Shown piece by piece: positions 1 to 12,215 of a stretch of 64,000 bases of DNA. The notes beneath the pieces are model-generated. The model made no database searches. It saw only the letters and a program-made list of their open reading frames with translations, and was not told the origin of the DNA. This stretch comes from Tetranychus cinnabarinus (taxonomy: Eukaryota; Arthropoda; Arachnida; Trombidiformes; Tetranychidae), in the NCBI GenBank assembly GCA_022266195.1, contig WHVY01000002.1:2371001-2435000 (forward strand), written 5' to 3'. The position numbers and the translations under genes were made by a program. Numbering within the stretch: the first letter of the stretch is position 1; every line of letters starts with the position of its first letter.

Positions 1-98
1 CATTTATCTTAAAGAGTTGTTCAATTGCTCATTGAACAAACACTTTCTACTGATGATTAATTTTTTCCTTATTTTCCCTCTTTTCATTATCTATTCAG

Positions 99-307
99 CA
101 TCCACCTCCAAAGTTTCACCAATTGAACTCCTAGTCATAAACATTGGAATCGACATAGGAAGTGACTCATTAGCCGAGAGTGATTTCAATCGACATTACT
201 TTTCCGTACTTCACCCTACCTTGACTCAATCATCAATGCAACAGCTCGACCCTCTTCAAGTGAACCCAATCAACACCAACCTGGACTTGATCAATGTTCA
301 TGAATAG
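99..307 (+). CDS. Terminal exon of an unidentified gene (partial)
   Basis: A pyrimidine-rich tract ending in TTCTATTCAG-like sequence at 98 is followed by about 69 open codons closing with TAG at 305-307. The first codon is split across the splice junction: its first base lies in an exon left of the window. The encoded tail is hydrophilic with no domain I recognise, and ends in the residues DLINVHE. An AATAAA-like signal lies near 422-427, consistent with a 3' UTR of about 120 nt. The ATG-less reading upstream of 99 is intron and should not be counted as protein. The alternative is a chance open frame, but the good acceptor and the following polyadenylation signal favour a real last exon. Function unknown. 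Confidence 0.45.
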
Positions 308-1801
308 CCATTTATTGTTACAATAAGTGGTAATCTTTCATCAACTTTGACACAACCTCACATAAAGCAAACATCACATGATGAGGCCATCGCTGTTGCA
401 GTTTGTTGTTACAATAATTGAAAATAAAGCAATTAATCAGATAAAAGTTTCAACAAGTTGATTCAGTTTTCACTTTGAGTAAATAGGGTCATTAATTAGA
501 GTCCATCAAGTTACAAAGGCAAGACTAGATCAACTCTTGATTGCCCATAACTTGTTTTAACAGAAGCTTAACTTTTAGGGAAAATATTTTCTTTTATCGT
601 AAAGTTTGTCACTTGATATTGGAAAAGCACATGACTCAATTTGTTAACAAAGCTTTGAGTGCATCCAATCTGGCAAAAAAAACTTAATCACTTAAGGAAT
701 TCCGAGCATGGAAAATTGGAAAAGAGCGGAAAAAATGATCAGATTTCGATTTACAAACCCAAAACATAATTTCCCCGATTTTGCAATAATCTGAATCAGC
801 ACTTTAACGAGATAAAATGAGTCAAACCAAGAATGATGTGAAAAAAGATTCAAGATAACCCAAAACAGGGTCAACCCTTTGGTACATGAAGACTTGTTAA
901 AAATACTCAATGAAACTTTTGTCAAACATTGAAATGTTTCACATTTGAATGGAAATTAGGAAAAAGCGAAAAGACAAGAATTTCAATGTTCTTGATGGGT
1001 CAAGGTTAACTCATCTAATTGCTAGACTGGCCGCACGTAACCACTTTACAATCATTAATCAACTTGAAGAGTAGAAAAAAAGGGAAAACTGAATTTCTTG
1101 TGAATTGATGAGCAAATGTTGCCCTCAATGGAGGCACCAATGGTTTCATTGAGATCATCAACCTAACATCATGAAACTGATAACCGAAAAGAGGTAAAGA
1201 ATGAAAACGAGCGCAAAATGAAAGGCAAATCTTGAGCCGCATATTTGCGTACATTTACAGTTGAACATTTTGATTAACAGTATAACCTTGAAGTTGTAAC
1301 AAAACATGTTGATCATTTGTTTATCAATATTAATAGCTCTTGTGAAAAGAGCTCAGATTGTTATAAATTGATATCGTTCAACCAAACAAGTTGACAATCA
1401 AAATATTTTTCAGTCAAACGAGTGATCAATAAGTTCAACAGAATCTCGTCTTGAAATTTCAATATTCATTGGCTGTCTCAACACAATTTATGCAGAAAAA
1501 AAGGAAAAGAAAATTTTTTCGTTCGATTCTTTCATTTTTATTGAAACATAAATTATTCTTTGGCTGAAGTCATTGTATTCAACTGATTCAATAATAATAA
1601 CAATTATAATGATGATAATGGGTTTGATATATTAATTGGTTAATGATTAGTTTACATGAAGATTTGGGTGTTTAAAGTAAAATTACATTAACAAATGGCA
1701 AGTGAGAGTAAAAATGAAACGGTCAATAAAAGGGAATGAAAAGTTTCCATTGTTGGTGATTGATGATGTTATTTAGCAAATGAGGAAAACTATTTGTAAC
1801 T
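308..1801. other. Intergenic space between two converging genes
   Basis: No conserved reading frame on either strand; short open frames here have no domain similarity and no splice context. It holds the presumed 3' UTR of the + strand gene on the left. On the right, a TTTATT at 1537-1542 is a minus-strand AATAAA for the secreted-protein gene. Confidence 0.5.
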
Positions 1802-2644
1802 CTAATTAGATAAATTATCAGAGGAACTTTGAAAGCTATTCTTTCCATTGGGATTCGCCGTTGAAATATACTTATTCGTCGGCCAGCGTTCTTTACCTTC
1901 AGCTTGTATCGAACTTCGGCAATTGTAAATGTCGGCTCGATTACTGGGTTCATGGTATGTTTTAACACACGAATGTCCCTCTGAACAGGTGCAACTAAAG
2001 AAGGTAGAAAGGAGTGAAAAAAGAGAAAAGAAATTAATCTTAATGAAAAGGTAAATCGATAAAGTCAATCAAATGAGGGGAAAATTGGTTATCAATTGCA
2101 TTTTTACTGTTGATTGTTACAACTTGGAGTTAAGTAGTGACAAAAGTGAGCCAAAAGTGAAGGGAAAAAATGTTTCCTGCGAAGACGATTAACGTAACAA
2201 GTTCAATTAATTGTCTCGTGATTTTTTTTTGTGTCGATGCAATGATAAGCTTTCAATATCTTAATACCAAATCTCGATTGATTGCTCAAATTGTCACCCA
2301 AAGTCAATGTTTTAGGAAACAATTTTTTTTAGAAAATATTTCTCTAAATTTTCGAACTTTTCATTTTCCATTTTTGTTACTTACAAGTTTTTAATCATCA
2401 TTGCTGGCTTGTCTTGATCAAAGACGATCCAACCACAGGCTTGTGAATAAGTACAATAAGTTACTTCACTGGAAACCTAATGACGAAATGAAAATGTGAG
2501 AAACTTTTTTTTTCGGAGAATTTTTTTCTTCTCTTTTGGACACAAACTCACCGAAGTTGTTGATTCACTTGATGAGTAAACTGATGAAAGGATGGAGAGT
2601 AAAACGAAAGTGCACAGTAAATTGTGCTTGAAATTTAGTTCCAT
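1802..2644 (-). CDS. Small secreted cysteine-rich protein, three exons
   Basis: Exons 2552-2644, 2385-2476 and 1802-1994 join in phase (93, 92 and 193 nt) with GT-AG introns to give 125 aa. Residues 1 to about 23 form a classic signal peptide (charged start, LLCTFVLLSILSSVYS core), so the product should enter the secretory pathway. The mature part carries six cysteines spaced C-x5-C-GW ... C-x-C-x5-C-x14-C, with motifs CTYSQACGW and CTCSEGHSC, then a hydrophilic Ser/Asn-rich tail. This resembles a widespread arthropod small secreted family that also includes some centipede venom peptides (SLPTX11-like). That comparison is from memory and weak, and nothing here shows the product is a toxin. 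A GT inside exon 3 could end it earlier. Function unknown. Confidence 0.7.
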
Positions 2645-2838
2645 ATCTTGGTGAATGTGGTTCAATAAGAAGTTGAGTGAAATTGGTTGAGCACGGGTAG
2701 AGTTGAGCAAAAGTTGGTTTTTGGTGCGAAAATGAAAGCAACAGAGAAGACTGGAAATGTCTTTTCACCTGATGAGCACAAGTTAATGAAAAGTGAATGA
2801 AAAAAAGACTGTTTGAAGTGCGAGTTTAAAGTTGACAC

Positions 2839-2844
2839 TTTATA
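2839..2844 (-). promoter_or_regulatory. Candidate TATA box of the secreted-protein gene
   Basis: TATAAA on the minus strand, about 195 nt upstream of the ATG at 2644, within AGTATAAAGTG. The position fits a short 5' UTR, but in DNA this AT-rich chance matches are common. Confidence 0.3.
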
Positions 2845-5800
2845 CTGATTTAAAGCGATTGATTGTTTTAATAATAAAGATGTTATCGTTTGGCAAATGT
2901 TTGATCAACTAGTGTGTTAACTGTGTGTGTAAATGAGTGTAACTTGGTGAGGATCAAGTTACTTATATAAACAGGTTTGAGAGACTCCGTTAAAACGTTG
3001 AAGGTCCGCCTTAATGATAATCACGTAATGATTGGTTTAGTTTGGTGAATTTCATTTTCTATTATTGATTGCTCAGAGTTTCATTTCTTTACTATTTCCA
3101 CTCCAGAGGAAGAGAGTCAGATGAGAGATTGAGAGAGAGAGACAATATTTTACTAAGTTTCCTGGGTGATGAGAGTTAATTAAAGTCTTTTTTTTGTTTC
3201 ATCATTTGAATGAGATTGAAAAGTAAAAGTTGTCGATTGGAACCATTTGTTTGCTGAACAATTTGAGCAACTTTTTTTGTTGTTTGGTTCCAAAATGAAA
3301 ATACGTAATGATAATTAATGGTTAAATATCATTATCAAATATCTCAGGTAAAGATGGAAATCTCTCTCTTTTTTGTGTTTGTTTGTCAAGTACATCAAAG
3401 AGATGAGATTGATTAGCATGAAGATGATGATAAAGATGATGATGAAGATAGTGGTGAAGATGAGGAAGATGTGAGGGAGAAGAGAGGATGAGCGGATGAA
3501 GGAAAGGCAAGAATGTGATGGACTGAGAAAGGATGTTGAAGAATGTAAAGTATTGCAAATTTGGTGAGAAACAAGGTAACACATCAGGTTGACTAATAAT
3601 TTGAAACAATTTAGTTTGACCCTGTAATTGGCGAACGAATTATTTTTACCTTTTTGTGTCTTTTACAGGTTTGCCAATGAAAGTCGCGCATTTCATCATT
3701 TGTGGGCAACTTTTCCTCTATCATCATTTATCCTCATCATCATTCAATTTACCTTTCTTTTTCTTCTTTCACTATATTCATCCGATCCATTTGGTTAAAA
3801 CAGAAATTCAAGTAAAAATTTTCTTAAGGTTGATTCAAAAGCTAGTCAAGAGTTTACTGAGTTTACTTGATGATAGCGGTTGATACGGTTTAGTGTAACC
3901 CAGAGAGTCGACCTTTTGCCCATCAAGTATGACTGACTGTTCACGCAAGAAGCACACAAAATTATTATCTCGTGTTCAACCTTAAAATCAGATCAATCCC
4001 ATGATTTGCTTTGTTTACTTTGGCAATCAGTTGATCCAATGTTATACTTAATCCTTGAAAATGCGGAAAAGTGAAAAATTTGAAAAATTACCTTTTCTAT
4101 TTTATATTGGACAATTAGTTGGGAAAATTGATTAACAGAAATCATTAAACATTTTTTAAGATTGACTTTCATTGAGTAAGATTTACTTTGTTCAATTATT
4201 GCAAAGCTCATCACTATGATGAAATTTAAACAAGGAAACACCGAGTTATGTTAACAATCAAGGCTGACTCTGTCTTCACACTCATCTCAATCATTATCAT
4301 CTTAATCATCATCTTAATCATTTGTCTTAATCGCCCTGCTAATGTCTAATTTGTCAAGAGTCTTCCTCTTAATATTTCCGTTTGAACCCAAGGAAAACAT
4401 GAAAAGCGCAAATCAAACACTCAAAGGTAACCAACTTTTGCCCTTAGACTTTCAATTGACCATTGTTTTGTGGCCCCGTGTAGAGGCCTCTAAGGCGTCA
4501 ACACAATTGAAGTGTTAATCAACTAAGCAAACAATTGATAAATTGTCTCAAATTAATCATTAAGCTTACACAAGTAGGCTGAACAAAAGGCAAGAAAAAA
4601 AGCAAAGACAAACTGGAATAGGGAAAAATCCTTTCATTACTTTGTTATCATTTCAACCATTGAGAAGCTTCATTTTTGGCATTTTCACCTAAATCTACAA
4701 AGTACTTTCTACGTTCAGAAGTACTCATCAATTTCATCAATTAAAGTGCACACTTTAACAATCAATTTTAATTCATGCTCATGGGTCTTCCGTTTCTGAC
4801 GAAAGCAAAAATACATAAAAAAAGCAACAAACGTTCAAATTATAGTGCAATTCGCACGTAATAATAGAGTCAGTCGAGAATAGCAAATTAACCAAGTAAT
4901 CGTCATCAATGTACTTCTGATCAATTGAAAAACCGTTGAAATCAACATTGTTTCAATGTTGAAAAGCTATAATCAGATTATTATGAAAGGCTAAGAATAT
5001 CATTTTTAACATTCTTAGTGCTTGCAATTTGATGGTAAATTTTCATCACTTTTTTTACAACTCGGAGTTGCCAGCGGCAATAAGAAAGTCCCTACAAATA
5101 ACAATCATGCTTTATCAACCTCACATCGACATTATCATTAACATTTATCTTTTTCTTCTTCTGTCCTTTTACGTCAAATTTTAGGAAATTGTTGTTTATT
5201 CATGTCTAGTGTGGACAAAATTAATTGGAATGTCTGAAGCAATCATTTCCTTTAATAACTGTGTTAACTTACACAATTAATCTTTTTTTCTCATTTTATT
5301 CCATTCTGTATTAGATTATTTCAATCCATTGATCTGATTTCATTAAACTTCATCTTTGACTCTATTTTTGTGTGTTAACCAAACACAATGATTTCATCTC
5401 CAACCTACACCTTTTTTAAATTGTTTATGGTTGCATTGGAAAGCTCGTGGAATTGATTTATTTCATTAACTTGCTTTGACTTTTCATCTCTTTTTTAATC
5501 AAACTGTCAAATTTGAATCGATTTTCATTTCATGAATTCCAGATTCTTCTAGTTGTAAGCCATTTCAATAATCAAACATGAGTTTGTGTCTTTGCGTAAA
5601 AGCACACTTGAAGACTTTAATCATTCAATTGGATTAAATTGGATTGGATAATATGAGAATTACGTTTTCTGTTGCTGTTACCTTGTTTCTTAGGATAACC
5701 GCAACATTTTTTTTCCTGCAAAATAAGCAGCAAATTAATTGTAACAAGTTGTTACAATAATAACAAAATAATTAGAGTCAACGTTGAGTTGTAAGAAATT

Positions 5801-6054
5801 TTTATATGATTTAGAATAAGATGAGATTAAAAAAGACAAAGTACATTTAACCTGAGGCTTTTTTAAATTTTATCAAACTGGGGCTAACGTTTGAAAGATT
5901 GAATGTGTTCTTGGCTGACTGATTGTGAGGTTCAACTGTAACAGCCGCAACAATCATGGTTAATCACCATCATTACAATAGCCAGAGAGGCGAACAAAAA
6001 GGAATAATATGATAACACGTAAATTTGGCCTCTGGTGGATCTTGAAGGTTGATC
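2845..6054. other. Intergenic region without a supportable gene
   Basis: No frame shows a domain, signal peptide with continuation, or consistent splice structure. A GAT/GAA-rich imperfect microsatellite lies at about 3418-3480 and creates spurious open frames on the minus strand; an AATCATC-rich patch lies at about 4285-4325. A 12-bp palindrome, TAGAGGCCTCTA, lies at 4481-4492 in a slightly GC-richer patch. Confidence 0.5.
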
Positions 6055-7915
6055 TTAAGACAATAGTGATTTTATACTTTCAACTTTATTTAAAAACTCG
6101 TTCTTCAATTCCTTGTTCTGTAAAAAAAAGTAAGATATAAATACAATTAAATAAATGAATCATAATTTAAGCTAAATAAAACTAACCTTGAATTTTATAC
6201 AAAATTTGCCCATCTTCTCAGGTTCTTCGGAAAAGTCGACACCAGCCCAGGTTAAGGCCGCTTCCGAATTTTCTAAAGGTTCAAGCTTCATTGATGGAAT
6301 AATTCGTTGATTACAGGCGATTTTTAGTACTTTATCTCTTCTTAAGAGCATTCGATAAGTGTCTATAATTGAAGGAAAAGAAAATTATTAATAGAAAAGT
6401 TAACGTAGTCACAAAATGTACAGGATATCTAACATGCTTTTGTAAATTAATGTTAGATAAATATTATGAAACTTACTATTCGTTGGATGCTTAAGTAATT
6501 TGAATTCTCCAACACCTCTTTCTTTCCATTCTTTTTCTTTATCACTAAACAGGAAAACTTTAGCTCTTGATACAAACATAGGTTCTTCTTCTTCTTCACC
6601 AGTTTTTACTTCCACGATATCAGGCATTTGAATAGTTGGAAGTTTGAATACAGCGTTTTCCGAGCCGCCAGCTAATGAAATAAATAAACAAGTGATGATA
6701 AATTTCAATTCAAATAACAAAATCAGAGTTACATACCATCTTCACCGCCTTCAATCTCATTTTCATTAGTTTCAGTTCTTTGGAATACAGGTTGTGGCTT
6801 CATCACCATTTCCCATTCACTACTAGTTGACTCCCAAGTGCTCTTAGCTGTTTTATTTTCATCAATGGCTTGTTGGAAAAGATCTGAAAAAGTGAATGTA
6901 AATAAACTATTTCGCTAAATGAAATAATATTTTAACTTACTCGTGTTAGAGTCTTGGGAATAAGTTGAACCAAATAAGCTTGGCTTTGAAGGCTGATCGT
7001 TTTTTGAAGCCGGTTCTGGCTCAGGGTTTGTTTTACTTGATTCAGCTGGTTCAGAAGAATGCTCTTCAGAAGATAATAGTGACTTGATATTTTCAAATTT
7101 ACTCAAGAAATCGTTCTTCAATTCCTTATTCTGTAAAAAAGTAAGATATTTATACAGATACAATTTAATAAATATTTGAATAATTATTTAATCTAAATAA
7201 AACTAACCTTGAATTTTATAGCAAATTTGCCCATTTTCTCGGGTTCTTCGGAAAAGTCGACACCAGCCCAGGTTAAGGCCGATTCCGAATTGTCTAAAGG
7301 TTCAAGCTTCATTGATGGAGTAATTCGTTGATTACAAGCGATTTTTAGTACTTTATCTCTTCTTAAGAGCATTCGATAAGTGTCTGTGATAAAAAAAGTA
7401 AAGAAGTTAATCGAGGTCACAAAATGCATAAATTCATTGCATAAAACGTATGGATTTTATACATTGATATGTTACATAAAATTATAAAACTTACTATTCG
7501 TTGGATGCTTAAGTAATTTGAACTCTCCAACACCTCTTTCTTTCCATTCTTTTTCTTTATCACTAAACAGGAAAACTTTAGCTCTTGAAACAAACATAGG
7601 TTCTTCTTCTTCTTCACCCGTTTTTACCTCCACGATATCAGGCATTTGAATAGTTGGAAGTTTGAATACAGCGTTTTCCGAGCCACCAGCTAATATTGAA
7701 ATAAATAAATACGTGATATTAAAAATCGCAATCAAAATAATAAAATTTGAGCAACTAACCATCTTCACCAGTTGCAAAGTTGTCCTCTTCGTCGCCACCT
7801 TTATTTGGTTTAGAGAATAATGGAACTGGCGCGGTTATACTACTCCAGCTTGCTTTTCCTGTATCCCAATTCGTTTGTGCTGTTCCAAAAGTTGACATAG
7901 CAGCGGCAAAAAGAT
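6055..7915 (-). repeat. Tandem duplication of the Ran-binding module inside Nup358
   Basis: Exons 8-11 (7915 down to 6941) and 12-15 (6883 down to 6055) are paralogous. Both RanBD exon pairs have identical lengths (195 and 176 nt), identical phases and nearly identical sequence. The linker exons 8 and 12 share the ending GEDG. Exon 11 opens and exon 15 closes with the same NKELKN motif. Introns also align (for example 7131-7207 with 6118-6186), so the copies arose by an intragenic DNA duplication of roughly 1 kb. The second copy ends at a stop shortly after NKELKN, where the first continues. Confidence 0.85.
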
Positions 7916-10811
7916 CTGGAAAGAAATGCAAAAACTGTTATTATCACTGTTCAGTATAAAAAATTTGTTAAACTAACTTGATCCTTCCTGATTAGAAGCT
8001 GGTTCAGCCTTTGGTTCGGTTTTCACGCTAGTTTTATCTAAAGATGCATCTTCATCACATCCACGACATCCAGGACAAGGTTTAGCATTCATATAATCAT
8101 AAAAGTTGATTGGTAACTGATACTTTTTAGCTTTTTCTGCTTCATCAGATTTTGGTTCTTTAACATAAACAATCTCTAAGTCAGTTAACTCATCGTTTTG
8201 TGCTGCTGTACTAGATTTCGAGGGGTTACTAGAAATGGCATCAGGATTGAAGCCTCCGAAAGAGAAAGACGGAAATTCCTTCGTATTACCGAAAACTTTC
8301 ACGTTACTCTGAGAGTCTTTAGCAGGTTCTGCTTTAATGTTACCAAATATCGAAGGCTTATTTGCTGATTGCCTGTTAGCTTCATTTTCATTGGTAGTAT
8401 TGCCAAAGGGAGAGACATTGAATAGAGAAGTATTGATACCCGACGAAAATTGGGGGAAACTAGATGATCCAGCACTAAATGAGAAATCGGATCGATTAGA
8501 ACTAATGCTGGAATTGATAGAACTATCAGTAGCACTGAGAATAGACTGGTTGACAGACACATCAGCACTGGGGTATTCAGTTTTCGTGTCAGAACTTTTC
8601 ACTGGTAAAGTAAAAGAAAATGGCTGATCTTTTGGCTTGCTTTCAGGCTGAGGTATACCAAAATTGAAAAGGGATGGTTTAACTGGTGATGGTGAACAAC
8701 CGGGTTGATAAGTTTCACAACAAGGGCACTTTTTAACGCTCATAGCATGACGCATATAACAGCCAGAGCATTCCCAACGTTCTCCAGGATTACTTTTCCA
8801 CATATCAGCAATTGGGTCGGCTGCAGGTTTAACGGGTGAGCTTTGACCAGGTTGAGATGGTTGAGCACTTTGAGGAATTGACTGTGAGGAAATTGGTGGA
8901 AAAGCTCCGAAAGTAGGAGTAACGTTTGACCCGAAAGAAGGGAAAGGAGTACTAAATAGACTCGTATTTTGTGTAGATGGATTAGCTGGTAGAGTTTGTT
9001 CAGCAGCAGGAGGAGAGATAGGGATATAGGGATTGGGAAAGGAAGGATTCACAGGAGTTGGCCATGAAATACCAGATGATGGTGATTGACCGAGTCTAGA
9101 AAATACTCCAGATTTTGGATTAAAAACCGGTTCAACTTTCGCAGATTGATCTGATGGAACTGTTGAGTATTGATTTTTAGGGAAATTTTCTCGAGGTTGA
9201 TTGAATGAGGAATAGTCAGGTTGATTAGAAATAGATTTTTCTTCATCATCATTATCATTGTCAGCAACAGCGCCATCACCTTGAGTTTCAGCACCATAAG
9301 ATTCAGTTAACTCATAGACGGCATCCTCTAAATTAACTTGAGATTTCATCACTTTGTCCATCATCTCAGTATGCCTGATGACAGTTTCCTAAAGTTCACG
9401 ATAAAAAAGAATAGGTATTAGGTAAATTACTATAGAGTGTCATATTGTAAATTCAAATTACCTTAATAATAGTTAAATCTTTCGATAAATTATCAGAACC
9501 AGACACGTTAAACTTTTCGAAATTTTTCTAAATTATAAACAAGAAGACATTAGGCAAACGTGATTGGCTATAGAAACAATAAACACTACCTGTAGTCCTT
9601 TGATAAGCGCAACAACTTCTTCGTTAGACTTTGCGACCTGGTCTTGCAGCTTAACAACACTCTCAACAATACCTTCTTGGGCTTGAGATAAGACTATCAA
9701 TTCTTTTTCTATTTTCTCAAAATTAACCTTAGCAGTCTGCTGAAACAATAAAAGAGGATATTAATAAGAATATGTGCATCATTAAAAAATTGGATTCATT
9801 ATTCAAATTTTGTACTTACGAAAGGAGACAGTGCCTTAGGTGAAATAAATCGACTAGATCTAGGGGTAGAGTTTAAGTCGTCACCTAAACAGAAAATAAT
9901 TGTTAGTTAATTTTTACGTAAAACGTGTTTAAAAATAGTGCAGATAAACACTACATTCACTAATATTCATTTAAAGTAAACGGAAGTGTTAGTCACATGG
10001 CACTTGATGACAATATTGATAATATTAAATTATAATAAAACTCACTTCTTCCAGTCAAACTAAGATCGGCCAAATTTTTTAATGAGGCTGGTGTTGTGGG
10101 TTCGTTGATTGAGTTATTAAGAATATCAAGGGTAATGTTACCGGGAGATGAGCATGGTGAGCAAATTTTCGTTTTATCGAGGAAACTACTGTCTTTCTTG
10201 GCCATTTGCAATTTTTCTGTCCACAGTTTTAGTTTATCAGGCTCTAAATTAGTATAGGGAATCAGGTCCATGATTTTGTCAAATAAATCAGATTGTGATT
10301 GATCAAGTTCCAGACTCTTCATGAAAGATTGCACAGCAGCATCTCTCTCATTCAATGCTTCCTGAATTTTTCCTTGCAGCTTGTAAGCAGCAGGACAATC
10401 ATTTTTAACACTCATAAATTCACTAAGATACCTGGTAAGGGGAAAAAAGAAACGAGATAGATAAATAAATAAGATAAATTTGAACGGTACACTTTTCAAA
10501 AGATTGGCTCAAAGCAAAACTCCCGCCATAATAACAATGAATTTACCTTAACGCTTTGGAGTACTCTTTGTTCAAATAGTATAGTTTAGCAAAATTTTTA
10601 GCTCGCAATTTACGCTGTTTGAAAGAAAAAATAAGAACAAAACAATTAGTAAAACATAATTTAGAAAGGACAAGAAGCAAGTTGGGTAAAAGGGCAAGGA
10701 TAGTCAATGGCAGTTAAGACGTTTTCAACTTACTTCAAAATCACTTTTGAGCCGGGCTCTGTAATTGAGAACATGGTTATCCAAATCAAGTTTCTTGGCG
10801 AAATTGGCCAT
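6055..10811 (-). CDS. Nup358: Nup358/RanBP2-like nuclear pore protein, 15 exons
   Basis: Cytoplasmic-face nucleoporin that binds Ran-GTP. Exons, 5' to 3': 10734-10811, 10547-10614, 10046-10431, 9820-9884, 9590-9739, 9462-9527, 7978-9388, 7760-7915, 7495-7689, 7208-7383, 6941-7130, 6737-6883, 6477-6671, 6187-6362, 6055-6117. All phases agree, giving about 1173 aa. Residues 1 to about 130 hold a TPR-type helical region (AKLYYLNKEYSKALRYL). A short coiled-coil-like stretch lies at about 200-270. A RanBP2-type zinc finger lies at about 476-501 (W-E-C-x2-C ... C-P-C-C). FG dipeptides are scattered through the central Ser/Pro-rich exon. Two Ran-binding domains lie at about 793-917 and 1029-1153 (WKERGVGEFKLLKHPTN, MLLRRDKVLKIACNQRITP). 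It is much shorter than vertebrate RanBP2 (four RanBDs, cyclophilin), and no cyclophilin is seen. The ATG at 10811 gives the expected TPR register. Family assignment is firm; single-exon boundaries are by eye. Confidence 0.9.
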
Positions 10812-11269
10812 TATTTAATTGAAAATGAGTTGATAAACTTGCCAAACGTGATCAACAGTAACAAAATTAGTTAATCAGTTGAATCAACAAGCAGGACAAT
10901 GACTCATTAAGACAAAAATCACACACAATGGGAATAAAGGTGCTTTGATTAGACGACTTTTTTGGTTAAGCCAGTAACTGTGGTTAGTTTCCCCTGTTAC
11001 AGTAACCGGTTACTATGAGGTAACAATCGTTTTCACCGCCAAATTCAAAAAAATACCAAAAAGGGCAATTTCCTACATCGTCAGAGTCACCTATCGGAAG
11101 GTTGTTGAGAATTCAATTCAGTTTCTTTGTTTTTGAATTTCCCTTAAACAGATTGAGCCATGGAAAGTAATAGATAAGAGTAATATCTCTATCTAAATTT
11201 CATGTTACTCAAAGCCTATTCAATTATCCTGATTTCTGATCACCTAAGTCTACCTTTTTAATAAGCCTA
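10812..11269. promoter_or_regulatory. Divergent promoter region between Nup358 and SYS1
   Basis: The 458 bp between the two start codons must hold both promoters and 5' UTRs. It contains the perfect 12-bp palindrome GTAACCGGTTAC at 11002-11013. Its core AACCGGTT is the consensus of Grainyhead/LSF-family factors. GTTAC and GGTAAC repeats flank it. No TATA box is obvious. Whether the site is used is an inference. Confidence 0.5.
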
Positions 11270-11970
11270 ATGACGGGCAAATTTAGATTAACAGTATGGG
11301 ACCCAATACTTATTACTTCCCAAATTTTAACCATCCAAGCTTTATTTTATACTTCCCTTGCCATCCTGATCTATGTTGTCGACTGTATTTACGTTGAATC
11401 ACCCTCATTAACTCACATATTTACTTATCAAATAATGACGATTAAATCTGGTCATAATATACTCATCATATTAAGTTATCTCATTAACGCTGTTTGTGGG
11501 TAAGTCGCTTATTTTTTGTCTTTTTTTCAAAATCTGTTTTTTTTGTTTCCATCATGTTGTTCAATTTTGCCTGCAATGATGAAATCCTTTGGTAGATGAA
11601 TTTTTATCAATTCATATGATTGTGCTTTTTCAAGGTATCTGAACAGGCTCTAACTGAACATTAAAATGGTGAACATTAACAGAACCACGTGAACACTAAC
11701 ACTCACCACCTTTGCTTTTTCCTCTTTTTCAGATCTTTCTACTTATGGTATTTTGTTGGCAGAGCCAAGCCATGTCTAGACTATTCAGCGACGTGCTATG
11801 TTGTACATTTAATTGTTTCTTGGGTTTATAATGGATATTTTCCAAATACATGGTCTTGGTGGATATTAAATGTCATTAGTGCATCATTAATGTGTATTTT
11901 TGGTGAATACTTATGCATGCAAACAGAAATCAAAGCAATTCCTCTGCTCTCCTCTGGAGCTGATGTATAA
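11270..11970 (+). CDS. SYS1: SYS1 homologue, Golgi four-pass membrane protein
   Basis: SYS1 is a Golgi membrane protein that recruits the small GTPase ARFRP1/Arl3 and so helps membrane trafficking. Two exons, 11270-11499 and 11733-11970, are joined by a GT-AG intron in phase, giving 155 aa, the usual length for the family (about 156 in human). The opening MTGKFRLTVWDPILI, the central GRAKPCLDY, the ending GEYLCMQTEIKAIPL and four hydrophobic segments match the family signature end to end. It is divergently transcribed from Nup358 and converges on Nup107. AATAAA at 12122-12127 is the likely polyadenylation signal. Identification is confident. Confidence 0.93.
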
Positions 11971-12121
11971 ATATCTCTTGTTTTTCATTTTTTTCATTCT
12001 CCAGATAGATTTATTTCTTATTTACTTTTTTGTTTATTTATTAATTTATTTATGAAATCTCAAATCAACTTATTTATAGCGCGAAAGCTTCAAAATCTCA
12101 TGAAAATTAAGATCAAATATC

Positions 12122-12178
12122 AATAAAATGAAAACATTTTTGATTGATGAAAATTATTTTTTAAAGAGGAAATTTATT
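12122..12178. terminator. Converging polyadenylation signals of SYS1 and Nup107
   Basis: AATAAA on the plus strand (12122-12127) follows SYS1, and AATAAA on the minus strand (TTTATT at 12173-12178) follows Nup107. The signals face each other 45 nt apart, so cleavage downstream of each would make the two transcripts overlap or abut. Confidence 0.5.
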
Positions 12179-12215
12179 TACACCTTAAAAGCTTAGAAAA
12201 CCGTTTAATTGTTTA

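Noticed and set aside
3315..3609. Two overlapping minus-strand frames of about 90 codons
   Set aside because: They arise from a GAT/GAA-rich microsatellite, have His/Ile-biased composition and no splice or domain support.
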